From NCBI RefSeq assembly GCF_000003815.2, contig NC_049996.1, positions 17,843,084-17,879,563 on the forward strand: DNA of 36,480 nucleotides, read 5' to 3'. Source of the stretch: Branchiostoma floridae. Its lineage: Eukaryota; Chordata; Leptocardii; Amphioxiformes; Branchiostomatidae. Each line of letters begins with the position of its first letter. Position 1 is the stretch's first letter. The position numbers and the translations under genes are program-made. The notes below the pieces were generated by a model. That model saw only the letters and a program-made list of their open reading frames with translations. It was not told the DNA's origin and made no database searches. This document shows positions 8,941 to 19,780 of the stretch, one piece after another.

Positions 8941-9109
8941 TGCTACTGCAGTGGTCTGGAAACCCTGCAGCTGCTATCAGTATTTTTCAATGCAGGACCA
9001 GCTACCAAGACGTTAAGAGGCAAAAGCGATGATGAAATTGCTCCATTTGCATGCCCGATCGATAACTACTAGTATACATTCCCGGTATCTTCGTTGTAGA
9101 AAGACACTA
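8941..9109 (+). repeat. Dispersed repeat B, copy 1
   Basis: About 170 bp, from TGCTACTGCAGTGGTCTGGA to GTAGAAAGACACTA, matches 12131-12302 in the same orientation with scattered changes. Sequence outside these limits does not match. No terminal inverted repeats or poly(A) seen; class unknown. Confidence 0.85.
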
Positions 9110-10970
9110 GCAAGTTGCATGTGTAGGTTTAGGGTGTGGGTCTAGTAAAGTTGGGTTCGAACACGTTGATGATCGCTGTGGTACCGCTACACTTGTTGTC
9201 TTATACCTGTACAGTGACATTCAAAAGGAATATCAGGACTTTCAACATGATTGTGTCTTAAAAGGTGCGAACTTGCCAAGCGATTCCCAATATTCCTAGA
9301 AACAGCAATGGTTTCTATTTGCAAAATGTGCATCCATGTGATCTTTAAATAGATAACCTCAGCCTGTTTTGCGAATGATTACCTTGAAATAGTAACACTT
9401 GTTTTATGAATGCCCAGTTCACCTGATACGCTAGCCACTCAAGTTTTGCAGACTGGTATTAAAACTCCATACGCTACACCCACTCAAATACTAGCGAGCC
9501 AGTTTTGCAGACGTACGCTGCAGCCACTCAAGTATTAGCGTAAACTGGTTAAACTCGTACACTACACCCCGAGCCAGTGGTGCTAATGGCCCCGAGTGTC
9601 CGTCCGAGCAGCAGTAACCTAACGCCCCGGTATTCCCGACCCAAGTGGCCACTCAAGGCCGGGGGTCCGGACCACCTGCCCTGTCGATCGCCACGGGGCT
9701 CGCATGGGGGCAGGGGAGTGTTCCGGCACCACGGGGAGTATAGCCCATAGGAGCTCAGGTAGTAAATAAGATGGCATACAGGCTGCAATAAAACCGGTCC
9801 GAGATGTAGATCTGTGTCATGCAGATACTGTTATGTTTCAGGGTTCTTATATTACAATGCTCCAGGCAGTTCTTATTTCAATCGTCAACTTTGAAAAATC
9901 TCAAACTGGTAGATAGCTATATAATAGAAAAGGTAATATGGAGAGCATGAATGTATCTCAAAGTAAACTAAACTCCATGTGCATTGACTAAAATGATTTT
10001 ACACATTTATGTCACAAAGATCCGTGCGTATCTCATTAAGGGGACATATGCGGTGTTCTTGACCACGTGATTCATGTTATTGATCAACTTTGTCTCTGGA
10101 TTCAAAATGCATCTAAGTTCTAACATGTGATCATGAGATGATGGATTTTAACTACCGCCATACCTAACGCCACCGGCCGTTTTAGGTCTGATCCGTCACA
10201 AGTTGTACGCCAGCAAAAGTTCCCGTTTTAAGTGCTTTATTCTCCTCCTAGCCATCTATCATCGAAAACACAACTAACTAATCATGCAACCCCTTTACTA
10301 GCCTCTCCAGCCGTGATGATTAATTACCTCCCCCATGCCCACCCCCCGCTGTTTACCGCAGTATGTGGGAATGACCGGTCGTACGGACAACACTTCCGAC
10401 TTCCCACAGCAAAACTGTGAACCACCGAGTCTTCATCTGATGTTTAAATTTGTTCAGAAATACTCTCACGTACATTTGGAGAGCGGCCAGGATTGACAGA
10501 CCTGCGTCTGGATGCAAGATCATCCAAGTTCGGGTAGAAAAACGACGATGGTCACCGAGAATGATCTGAATGTTCCGTACGTATAAAGCTGCTACAGGGA
10601 CAAAGTCAGAAGCAGGTAGGTTGAGATCTGTTAGTGAATCCACCTGTTTGATATCATCACTTGGAAATGTAACTGAACTGTGTACGGCGATAGAGCTGTT
10701 ATGACCGAATTGGATTAACTTACACTTGTACGTGACAATTGCGATGTTTCCTACTGTATCGCTATTTCAGACTGCAGGACGCACTAGCGCTTCATGTTAC
10801 AATCATGGAGAGTGCCGTGCATTTTTATGGGAGTAATAGCTATAGCTACCCTTGGTTTACTTCATACCATGTTTCAAATTCTGAACAAGCACACAAAAAA
10901 CTCACAAACAAACAGATAAAAAGATGAAGGTTTATTCATTATCAATCTATTGCTACTGCCGCGTGGCGCA
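9110..10970. other. Intergenic, nothing gene-like
   Basis: About 9425-9570 holds three diverged copies of a phrase with ACGCTA, CCACTCAAG and TTTTGCAGAC. The GC-rich stretch 9580-9740 has a short minus-strand ORF that I do not recognise. The rest shows no structure. Confidence 0.55.
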
Positions 10971-10971
10971 T

Positions 10972-11060
10972 TGGTACATTCGGAAGTTAAGCAACGCGCA
11001 GTCCGGATAGTACTTGGATGGGAGTCCCCCAACCAAGAACGACCGAATTGCTGTAGCCTC
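10972..11060 (+). pseudogene. 5S rRNA-derived fragment (pseudogene or 5S-derived SINE)
   Basis: Reads TCGGAAGTTAAGCAACG, then TAGTACTTGGATGGGAG, then TTGCTGTAGCCTC. These match the 3' two thirds of eukaryotic 5S rRNA, including the internal control region (box A-like and the box C block around AGTACTTGGATGGGAG). The stretch between is diverged (CCCCAACCAAGAACGACCG), and the 5' third is missing or unrecognisable, so it is not a functional 5S gene. 5S-derived SINEs exist in animals, so it may be such an element. Confidence 0.85.
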
Positions 11061-12030
11061 ACAAAGCTTTCCAAGAAATCGTCTTCGAGAAGGTGCCTCG
11101 ACCACGTTTAACAGCCTCATTACTCATAATTCGGGCACCTACTGGCTGGCAAAATACACCTGGTGAATATCACTATTCACAGAAGACGCATAGAAGATGC
11201 AGATTTCTTAACTAGAAAAATTCCAAAGTCACAATTTCCACGTATATGCTAGTTTGAGGCGTACATATAAGGCTATATCTGAATTCTTAATACTTGTAAG
11301 TCGATATGTTTCTGTCCATTTTCAATATGCCGGCTCACGAGACAGTACTACTCGTGTTATGGGCTTGTAAGACGAGACTTGTACTTCATTAGCCCCCACA
11401 GCACAAAAATAACTTTAAGATGTTGAAGTTTGATTTTGCCAAGTTGCAGCAGATAAACCAGGTTTAACTGTGACCATTATAACTAAGCCCCAGCCTCCAT
11501 GTAAGCGTGCTGTATATGGCAGACCCTCCGGTCTCGGCTCGGTTTACAGACTCAGTGCCAGGTCCAGTATAGCCTGACCTATATGGGCTGTCCTGTCTGT
11601 TATCCACACTGGTTGGATGACATCCGATAATGCACACTTCGATGTGTCTTGATATATCTTTAGTACGTTATTAATTTTCCCTTGGTATCATCTGTAAGAT
11701 ATCTATATCATATATGCCTTGTGTTCTTACTCGAGATCAAGTTACTATCTTACCAAACAAACTGAGACTGGAGATTTCACAAGGCAACCACAAGGTGAGA
11801 ATAACTGGTTAAAAATTGTCTCTTTCTTCTCTCGCTGGTATCGGATATTTCCAGAATAGGCCATTTATAAGTCGAAGTTTGTGTGAGGTAATCCCAGGGA
11901 AAAGCTGCTTTACCAATAGCGCCATTGCTGCAGTCGGCTGTGCGGAGCTGTTGGACACAGCCCAGTTGCCACACATGCCGGCTGGTCAGGCTTGTAACCC
12001 TACACCACACACCTGCCACATCTGCAGCAC
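11061..12030. other. Intergenic, nothing recognised
   Basis: No gene, no clear repeat. Short overlapping ORFs on both strands around 11780-12200 are not coherent. Confidence 0.5.
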
Positions 12031-12032
12031 CA

Positions 12033-12394
12033 CTCAGTACACTCAGTACAGTTACACAAACACAGGTCCGCTGGGCGGGATCTAAAACCGCGTTTGTCTC
12101 TAAGCACATCCGTCTCGATACAAAACATTCTGCTGCTGCAGTGGTCTGGACACCCTGCAGCTGCAATCAGTATTTTTTTTCAATGCAGGTCCGCCTACAA
12201 AGACGTTAAGAGGCGAAAGCGACGATGATATTGCTCAATTTGCATGCCTGATCGATAACTACTAATGTATATTCCCGGTATCTTCGTTGTAGAAAGACAC
12301 TACTCAGTATAGTACAGTTACACAAACACAGGTCTGCTGGGCGGGATCTAAACCGCGTTTGTCTCTAAGCACATCCGTCTCGATACAAAACATT
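12033..12394 (+). repeat. A-B-A arrangement: ~95-bp direct repeats flanking repeat B
   Basis: The segment from ACTCAGTACA through CAGTTACACAAACACAGGTC, GGGCGGGATCTAAA and CTCGATACAAAACAT at 12033-12128 recurs at 12301-12393 with few changes. Between them lies the second copy of repeat B (12131-12302). The other B copy at 8941 has no A on either side. Confidence 0.9.
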
Positions 12395-13254
12395 TGTTGT
12401 GTTGTGTAACACTTGGACAGTCCTTTTCTATCTATCTGCCACCAGAGCACAGAATTAGACATCAGGATGTGTTCTTTGTAACACTACACCAAATATTGTA
12501 ACACTGCAGATATCGGTGTACAGCTTTGGATGTGGGTCACTGAACTTTTACAGCCGGAGCCATAAGCGTTGGATGTGTGCGTGCACGTATGCGAGCGATA
12601 GGGAACATTGCATGCTGTGTTATGTATACAGTATCTAGCTACAAGTAATCTCTCAGTGTGCATGGACACCACCTTGCGGAATATGCTATCAACGCAGCTA
12701 GCTGATACCTACTTGGGCACAACCAGCCAAGGCGAAAAGAAAATCACAGAAATGTTATTTATGTCACCATCTTTGTATACTTGGGGATATGCAGGAATTT
12801 TATTTCCCACCGCAGACCCCGCCCATGTACAGTCGCTACAAACCTGCCACGCCCTCTGCCCGGACCGCGCCCATGAAACATGACACCGCGCCATTTGCAA
12901 CATTGTTTGTTTTCCCAGCGTGTGGCAAATGGCCCATGAACAATTTATACTGTTATGGCAATTGCTTTATAATGGCGATCATGATTTACATATTGCTACA
13001 TTACTTCATTCGGTATTTATTTGCGACTACTTCCGTCCGCAAGTTCTCAGACAGGCCACGCCCCCACTCGCCACAACATCGCTACACTGTTGACACAGTC
13101 TTTTCTTTCAATGGCTACATTGTCGCCATCTGTAGGGACGACAACTACAATAACACGGACGGTATGTCGAGAACTGAAACGAGAACTGAAAGACAACAGT
13201 CATACTTTTTCCTAAAAGGGATGCCAAGCATATTGCAAGATTGTTTTTACCATA
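12395..13254. other. Intergenic, long ORF judged spurious
   Basis: A 172-codon ATG ORF (12789-13307) runs into the following minisatellite. Its composition is irregular, it has no domain, and no splice partners are seen. Confidence 0.5.
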
Positions 13255-13551
13255 CACAGTATCTGTATCTGTATCTATATATCCGGTATAACCGCCGTTC
13301 TGCGTAACACACCAGCTTCTGTATCTGTATCTATATAGCCAGTATAACCGCCGTTCGGCGTAACACACCAGCTTCTGTATCTGTATCTATATATCCGTTA
13401 TAACCGCCGTTCGGCGTAACACACCAGCTTCTGTATCTGTATCTGTATCTATATATCCGGTATAACCGCCGTTCGGCGTAACACACCAGCTTCTGTATCT
13501 GTATCTATATATCCGGTATAACCGCCGTTCGGCGTAACACACCAGCTTCGC
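13255..13551. repeat. 56-bp minisatellite, about 5 copies
   Basis: TAACACACCA recurs at 13305, 13361, 13417, 13479 and 13535. Spacing is 56 bp, with one 62-bp unit that has an extra GTATCT. Each unit holds a CTGTATCTGTATCTATATA block and the small hairpin CGCCGTTCGGCG. Confidence 0.96.
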
Positions 13552-13866
13552 AGGCACGCGGCGCGGCAGCAGCTGGTTATATTACACCGAACGACTCATT
13601 ACACCTAACTTTTGCACATCTATCTGCAAGCGTTCTTTAAAACTACCGAGAGAAGATGCCCCTACTGTACTTGGAGATAACACAGGGACAAGGTTGCAAG
13701 ATTATAGCAATGAAAGGTTCTTGAACGTTGAAGACCATGTTCCTGTTCCATGATACCGGTTCATCACTTATTGTCAGTTCGTTCATTCGTTCTTTTTTGT
13801 GTGTGACTTTGTTGGTTTCGAAACTTGAAGTCTAGTCTCAAAACATGTTCACAGCTACATAGAGGT

Positions 13867-13977
13867 GGCCTGGTTTCCAGTCGTTTTTAATATAGCTCCC
13901 GAGTCTCCTATCAAAGACCATCGAATCCTGGCAGAGAGGACAGAAGAGACTCGGGGGCTATATAATGCGGCTGGCTA
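13867..13977. mobile_element. Diverged foldback element related to 18394-18506
   Basis: GGCCTGGTTTCCAG, ATATAGCTCCCGAGTCTC and then AGAAGAGACTCGGGGGCTATA match both arms of the element at 18394-18506, but the arms here are more diverged. Confidence 0.8.
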
Positions 13978-13999
13978 ACATAGAGGGTACTAGTACTAG

Positions 14000-14096
14000 T
14001 ATTCTCCAGGCAGAGGTTTGGGCGGGGGGATGGTGAGCTGGAGCAAGGAGGTTTCATCCCGGACACTACTATCACCCAACCTCTGCTTGGAGAATA
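14000..14096. mobile_element. Short inverted-repeat element, same family as 4348-4470
   Basis: The ends TATTCTCCAGGCAGAGGTT and AACCTCTGCTTGGAGAATA are inverted copies with one mismatch. It is 97 bp and non-coding. Confidence 0.88.
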
Positions 14097-16462
14097 CATC
14101 AAGGACAGCTCTCAGCTCATTAGCTGCCAGCCGATGTGGCTGTCATTCGTCTCCGTTCATCCCCGAGGTTCAGTAAAACGACTTTTCCCTGCCAAAACTG
14201 CGCTTATATTTGTCCCGTTGATAACGCCAACATAGTCCCACCCTTTAAAGGCAGTGGCGGCGGTGTGTGTCCCTCTCTTTACGACTTTATGTAACCTTCA
14301 ACTCGGAAAAGGCGCTTCCCGGCGGACCGAGCGGGAATAGCTGGCATTCATGGCGGGAGGGGACCGGCTTGACCCCGCAGGTCAGCGCGCGTCTCACGTT
14401 ACCGGCCCGGCAGATGCGCGTACAGGCCTGGTACAGGCCCACACAGTCTGCGCTCCGCCGCCGAGGGGACCACACGTCCGACTCGCCCTGACAGCCCGAG
14501 CGCTCTGCCGCAGAGCGACGTGAACGTTGAAGACTCGGGTGCGAAAGTTACAGTAACGGTAGGACATGCTTCCTTAGTTACGGTCACGTCGCACAGACAA
14601 ACTATCCCGTGTTTGGAGTGAGTATCAGTGACAAACATGGCGCACATGCCGAGCACTGCGGTTATTTTTGGTCGCCACTTCGGTGGGTCCTCCGCCCCTT
14701 ACTGCGAGGCAATGATGGACGTCTCCACCCCCCCCCCCCGGGTTTTATCCCAACTCGACTCTTCTCTTCTTTAGGAAGCATTTCACTGAAAGAGACATTC
14801 CATCACTATCTAAGTCAGCCAAACGTCGAAGTGGGTCCTGTAGTGTAAGATATAAGAGGCTTCACGACCAATGATGGCTTGATGCCCTGATTGATTGCCC
14901 GTCAGGCCGGGTCTATCACATTTGTTATCGTAGCCCGGATCTGTTCAGCAATTGGGCCACTAAAATTAATTGACTTGACTTTATTTAGATCCGCATTTAG
15001 CTAACAATATGGAAAGTGTTTGGACAAAATGCCATCTCGAGCTTTGCTCAATAACTTTTCTTACGTAACTCTTAACATGCTCTTAGTACAACATGTTTGT
15101 CCCATTTCGTTTAGTATCTGACATGAAGATGTAAACACAGCAAGTTATTTTGCAGAAGGTAAGTCTGTTTATCGTCCAATTCTGCGAAATGTAGGTTGAA
15201 AAATAAACAGAGGCACGTTGATAGTGACAAGATGACCAGAAATATTTGGAACTGCGAAAATATTTTCTTCCTGTTGGTATGTTTGAGTACAGCGATATCT
15301 GAAAGGCGCCTCACGCACAACTTTAAATTTCACCCAAGCAGCCGCAGTAGCAGCAGAAGATGGTAATGAGAAACACTTCAGGTCTATTCAGACACTTGCC
15401 CTTTTGATCAGCCCGTTTCACACAAAAACGCGGACGTGAACTGGCTGCGTCAGGAGCTCGGTCTTGTCTGGCACGCAGCCTACTGACCCCGCACGAGGGA
15501 CTCTTGACCTTCCCGTAGAATGGAGCATGTTGATGTTTGCCTGATGTTTACATTGTGTAGATCTGCGCCCCCCTCCCCACTCCCCACCCGCAGGGAACAT
15601 GACGTCATCACCCCCGTCTGTGGGCACCGTGACGGTGACGTGGTCGGGTTTGAGAGGGACATGCCGTTAATTATCAGTAGAGGGTGCATTTGCACTTGGA
15701 AACAGAACTTTGATATGATCTGATATGATGAAACAGTCTGCTCGAGTGTTGTACTATGTACATCTCTAGACGACTTGACGTAGGTTCGTTGTCCTGTATT
15801 ATGTAGAGGTACTACATACCCTCTTCGTCCCTGGAGAGACATAAACTTTAAAGGCCATGCCTTTTTTCTTCCACCTGGGTCTGTTCAGGTAGAAGGAGAA
15901 GTAGGCAATAGATTGTAACGTTGAAGACACAGAAATACCTAAAATTACTTTTCTTGCCCACTATTCTAGAGGCAGATGTGTTGTTTGGGGTTTCTTTCAC
16001 ACAACTTCCGGGAATATATATATCTTCCTGAAAGTATCGTTTTGGACATGCGCACAAGTTGTAGCACACACACTGCTATATAGGAGTCATATTCATGACA
16101 TCTGCGTCTCCACGATTTAACTCCATATCGTCCCCTGGTGTGCATATAAGCCTTCAGACAACCCATAACAGGACATCGTGCGGGTTCTGTGAGGTTATTT
16201 GTCCCTGCATGAGGCTAATGAAGAGGATATCAAAGTCTATATCATATATAACACCCCCCTGATGTGAGTCTATCCGGCCGAGCTGCGCGCGTGGCAGAGC
16301 CGACTCGCTAATTGGCCAGCGGTATTCAGCCCAACTCGCGGGAACCGACCTCTGACCCCTCTGTCCAACAGGGCCTTGTGTGAAGGTCAAGTTTAGAGCT
16401 CAGGGTTATGACGGGTCAGGTTACGGGCACAAGGCTGATGAGAGCTAATGGACGACAGTTGT
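14097..16462. other. Intergenic; CpG-rich patch at about 14280-14540
   Basis: The patch 14280-14540 is GC- and CpG-rich and could be a promoter or an unrecognised exon. A short ATG ORF at about 14637 in good context (AAACATGG) follows, then a run of 12 C at 14728-14739. No domain or splice pair is convincing. The rest, to the polyadenylation signal at 16463, shows no gene. Confidence 0.4.
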
Positions 16463-16468
16463 GTTTAT
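16463..16468 (-). terminator. Polyadenylation signal AATAAA for the LRR-FN3 gene
   Basis: TTTATT on the plus strand is AATAAA on the gene strand, about 360 bp after the stop codon at 16830. Distance and strand fit; not proven. Confidence 0.45.
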
Positions 16469-16829
16469 TTTTGTGTGAATGCTGTATAAAGTATACCAAT
16501 AGTTGTGAGAAGGATATGAATAAAATGTAAGAGCGATAAACGGTCGTTTGTCTCATGTTTTTGAAAGTCAGCCCCAAAAATGTAAAAAAAAACTAAAATG
16601 TTCTGTCTTTACCAACACGACCCCGGGAGGTGTCCACTAAAACTCCATCTTGAGCATTGTCCCGACGTTTTGTCGCTCATGAACAAACGACTATTACAAG
16701 CAGCGGAACAGTGATGACTGTTTCTACTAGCCTCTACCAGGCATTATCCGACAAAACGGAAACATTCCTAGACACCGTCTGTGATTAATGGCGCCGCCTA
16801 TACTGATGCAGTGGTACTGCAGCGAAGTG

Positions 16830-16907
16830 CTAGCTGTAGTGGAGTATCGTCATTTGCATATTGTCTCTTGTTGAGTGGCAGGTTCTGTGGATGAGCGCTG
16901 AGATCTT
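16830..16907 (-). CDS. LRR-FN3 gene, exon 2 (cytoplasmic tail)
   Basis: A long pyrimidine tract and CAG precede AAG at 16907. In phase 0 it codes KISALIHRTCHSTRDN, then nine residues, then TAG at 16832-16830. Basic residues follow the membrane helix directly (LRQ|KISALIHR), as expected of a cytoplasmic face. Confidence 0.85.
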   Translation of the reverse strand, partial: KISALIHRTCHSTRDNMQMTILHYS

Positions 16908-18345
16908 CTGCAAGAGAAATAGACAAAATGTACTACACAGAACCACCTGTAGATTCTTTGGAATTTTAGCATCAACGATTTCAATACTTACTAAGTGAAC
17001 ACGGTCAAACGCTTACAAGAGGCCACCTCTACATAATCACCTACATTATCACCTGGTGACCGCTTTTTGTGGTCCCTTACAAAAGTCTATACCATTTGCA
17101 CAAGCATTAGGACTCCTGTCTATAGCGACAACCTGTCAACTTACTCCATTGAGTGGTCTTCTTGGGTAGGTTTGACCGTACCAGGAATCATTGTGATAAC
17201 GCACTACGTTTTAGTCCTGTCTGTAATCATGATGGTGAAGTCCTTACCTGTCGCAGAAAGACTGTGATGAGAAGAGCCGTGGAAACGATGCCGACGGCCG
17301 CCATGACACCTGCCGCGGTGCGTCCTCCCGGGCCGTGCGGCGGTACAATCCGGCTGTCCAGGTGTGGCGCCGACGCCGTCATCACCTGCACGCAGGTAGC
17401 GTTCCGCAAGGTGCAGCGTCTGCCCAGGTAGACGCAGATGACGTAGGACGTGTTCCGTGCGAGCCCGTCCAGAGTGAACCTGTCCCGCTGACGCTGCAGG
17501 ACGCGGGTCCGCCGTGAGGCCACGCCAGGTGCTTCATACGTCACGTGGAACCTCGTGACGTCAGGGGAGCTAGTCTGCCATTGGACGGCTGTATCGGAGA
17601 CGGTGATGTTCTTCAGCACGTCAGATTCCCCACATCCGGCTCTAGCTGATGCAGTAGGTGGCACTGAGCCTGATGATGTCGCAGCAGACAGTCTTCTGTA
17701 GGTACTAATGGTGGTGAGTTCCGTTCCTGTGTGTGTAAGAACCTCGCCGGTCGTGGCCTTTGCGTCAACAGGTGTGGTGGTCGGACAGAGAGTTTGTGGA
17801 TCCACCTGAGTCAGCGGCTTGTGATGCAGCTGTGATGGAGACGCGCAGGTGGGCCCCCACCTGCCCTGCTGGACTGCCGCTAACGTGCGCAACCAGGTGA
17901 TCAGGTGCGCCAGGTGGCAGTCGCAGCGCCACGGGTTGCCGCTCAGGTACACGCTTCTCACGTTCCGCAGAGCCGTGACGACCTCCGGGTTCAGGTGCGC
18001 CAGGCGGTTGTAGCCCAGGTTGACGGACTGCAGGTTCGTCAGGTTGGTGAAGGTGTCGTCTGCGACGCTGCGGACGCTGTTCCCGTACAGGTTCAGCCTC
18101 CGCAGGTGGACCAGGTGGGAAAGAGTCCGCCCGTCCAGGGAGGTGAGGTTGTTGTGACTCAGGTCCAGCCACGTGGTCTGGACAGGCACGTCCGCCGGCA
18201 CGTGCGTCAGGTGACTGTGGCAGGTCACGTGAGTGCCAGCACACCTGCAGGAGGCCGGGCACGTGACCGCAGCTGGGATGACGTCAGCCAGGAGGAGGAA
18301 GAGGAGTGATGCTGCAGGGATGGGCGGGTTGGAGATAGTCGCCAT
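16830..18345 (-). CDS. LRR-FN3 single-pass membrane protein, two exons, 391 residues
   Basis: Exon 1 is 18345-17248 (366 codons) and exon 2 is 16907-16830 (25 codons and TAG). The intron of 340 bp is phase 0, with donor CAG|GTAAGG and acceptor CTATTTCTCTTGCAG. The start is ATG 18345 (MATISNPPIP). Order: signal peptide (about 1-27), LRRNT with four Cys (29, 33, 35, 42), LRR segments starting near 57, 81, 105 and 129, LRRCT with WRCDCH and Cys 141, 143, 167 and 187, a Thr/Ser-rich linker (188-237), one FN3 domain (about 239-325), a transmembrane helix (343-364) and a tail of about 27 residues. N-glycosylation sequons: 66, 101, 246, 298, 315. This order recalls FLRT/ELFN/vasorin-type adhesion or receptor proteins, but it has fewer LRRs and a very short tail without a signalling motif I know. 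It likely acts at the cell surface; orthology is unclear. Confidence 0.92.
17248..18345 (-). CDS. LRR-FN3 gene, exon 1 (whole ectodomain and membrane helix)
   Basis: One uninterrupted exon holds the signal peptide, LRR block, FN3 and transmembrane segment (TAAGVMAAVGIVSTALLI). Having the whole ectodomain in one exon is common for LRR membrane proteins. The frame is open upstream of the chosen ATG without another ATG nearby. The sequence is very GC-rich, so the opposite strand also shows long ORFs, which are shadows. Confidence 0.94.
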
Positions 18346-18393
18346 GATGCACCTCCGCACGGGCTTCTCACAGTGCTGCCTGGGTGCAAAATC

Positions 18394-18506
18394 TAGCCTG
18401 GTATCCAGCCGTAATATAGCTTCCGAGTCTCTTCTTTCCTCTCTGGTAATTTGCGAAGAGGAGAGAAGAGACTCGGGAGCTATAATTACGGCTGGATACC
18501 AGGCTA
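18394..18506. mobile_element. Foldback MITE, 113 bp, near-perfect ~53-bp arms
   Basis: The left arm begins TAGCCTGGTATCCAGCCGTA; the right arm is its inverse and ends TACCAGGCTA. The arms match over about 50 bp, with CCGAGTCTCTTCT and AGAAGAGACTCGG facing each other. It lies about 50 bp upstream of the LRR-FN3 start codon, so it may be in that gene's promoter or 5' leader. Confidence 0.95.
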
Positions 18507-18509
18507 TGC

Positions 18510-19655
18510 AAAATCAACACAAGGACCAGCCTTTACATAGTCTGTTCTTTCGATACATTTGCTACGGGCAAATTTGTATTGGTAAAAAGGGGATGGCAAT
18601 TTCTGCTAGAAATGATCTATATTCCTTCATCGCTGATAACAGGTTGCCACAGTACTCTGAAAGTACAAACCCGTTGTGCTACGCCATAAGGCATTGCAAA
18701 CCTGGTGTGTTACGCCACAAGGGATATGCAATACATGTAAACTAAAAGTTTGCTCAACATGTCATGATGCACAGTGAAGTTGAAAAAGCCCGTAGCGGAC
18801 GGTTTTCGCAGTACAGTTTTAGAAAAGGTACTGACTGCGCTGATTGCCATGCAAATTCCGTTGTCATCCAACATAATTCAAGATAAACTTACCTCGTGTA
18901 AATTTCTCTCGATCGACTTCCCCCTTGTCGTATCGCAAACGTGAGAACTGCTTCAAACCAGCGTGAGAGAGAGAGAGCGCCTTGGCAACAACAGCGGCAA
19001 TATCCGCAGCTCGTACTGGGCAGGAAAACAGCGGGGAAACGGAAATGTAGAGCGCGGAGCTGATACTGTGGTTGGGCGGTCTGGGCGGGGAAACTCAGGG
19101 TGGGTGACGAGCGGTGATGATGATGTTTATCCTTGGGATGTGGTGATTAACAAGGCCAAGGGCAGTGTTGTTGATGCTACAAACAGTCGATCAGTACAGG
19201 AAAATGTACCCTTGAGCTCGCTTCACGTACGTGCTGCAAACGGTAACGGAACTCTCTAATGAGATATCGCAAGAAAATGATAAGTTTCAAAGTACCTTTT
19301 ATTATAAAATGATGCAAAAAGAAACAAACATGAAAACTGTCGACGAAATTTCTGGCAGCCAACAAACCACACCTGTGACCTTACAAACCCTCAGTTGCCA
19401 AACGAAGTACTGCCACGTAAGAGTCTACAGCTGGGGAAGCAAAAACGCTGCTGACAAGGCCTTAGTCCAACGTAAGTGTAGAACATGAGAGAAAATGTGG
19501 TTTAATACATTTGTATAACATGGAGCAATCTCCTGTTTATGCAATGTATCTTCTCACGAGTTCTGAACATCCCATTGGCATTGTTGAACAAAATTGCAAG
19601 ACCAAAACATGCAAAGAGCCAGCAGCCATGACCGCATGTGACCAGTGTTTTCGTG
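18510..19655. other. Intergenic, nothing recognised
   Basis: A few short phrases repeat (TACGCCATAAGG and TACGCCACAAGG near 18680-18720). No gene or RNA is supported. Confidence 0.5.
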
Positions 19656-19659
19656 CAAC

Positions 19660-19780
19660 CACGTGCACCTTGTGACGTCAGAGGTTGTTGACCTCCCAAG
19701 CCTTTTCTCTCTCTCGCTGGAACGTTGCCATGGCGACACATCTGGTCAGTTGTCACCATGGTGACCCCTGGGTGACGTAA
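19660..19780. promoter_or_regulatory. Cluster of E-box, CRE and RFX X-box-like sites
   Basis: Within 121 bp: CACGTG at 19660-19665, TGACGTCA at 19673-19680, GTTGCCATGGCGAC at 19724-19737, GTCACCATGGTGAC at 19752-19765 and TGACGTAA at 19773-19780. The two 14-mers fit the RFX X-box form of two half-sites around AT. No coding exon is tied to it, so it is a candidate promoter or enhancer only. Confidence 0.5.

Noticed and set aside
12789-13307. 172-codon plus-strand ORF
   Set aside because: It ends inside the 56-bp minisatellite, the composition is erratic and there is no domain; a chance open frame.
14267-14656. Coding exon in the CpG-rich patch
   Set aside because: ORFs overlap on both strands, as GC-rich DNA often gives; no recognisable protein and no consistent splice pair. 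Kept only as a CpG-rich patch.
17765-18309. Long ORFs in other frames over the LRR gene (165 and 134 codons)
   Set aside because: Shadows of the LRR-FN3 exon caused by its high GC content.
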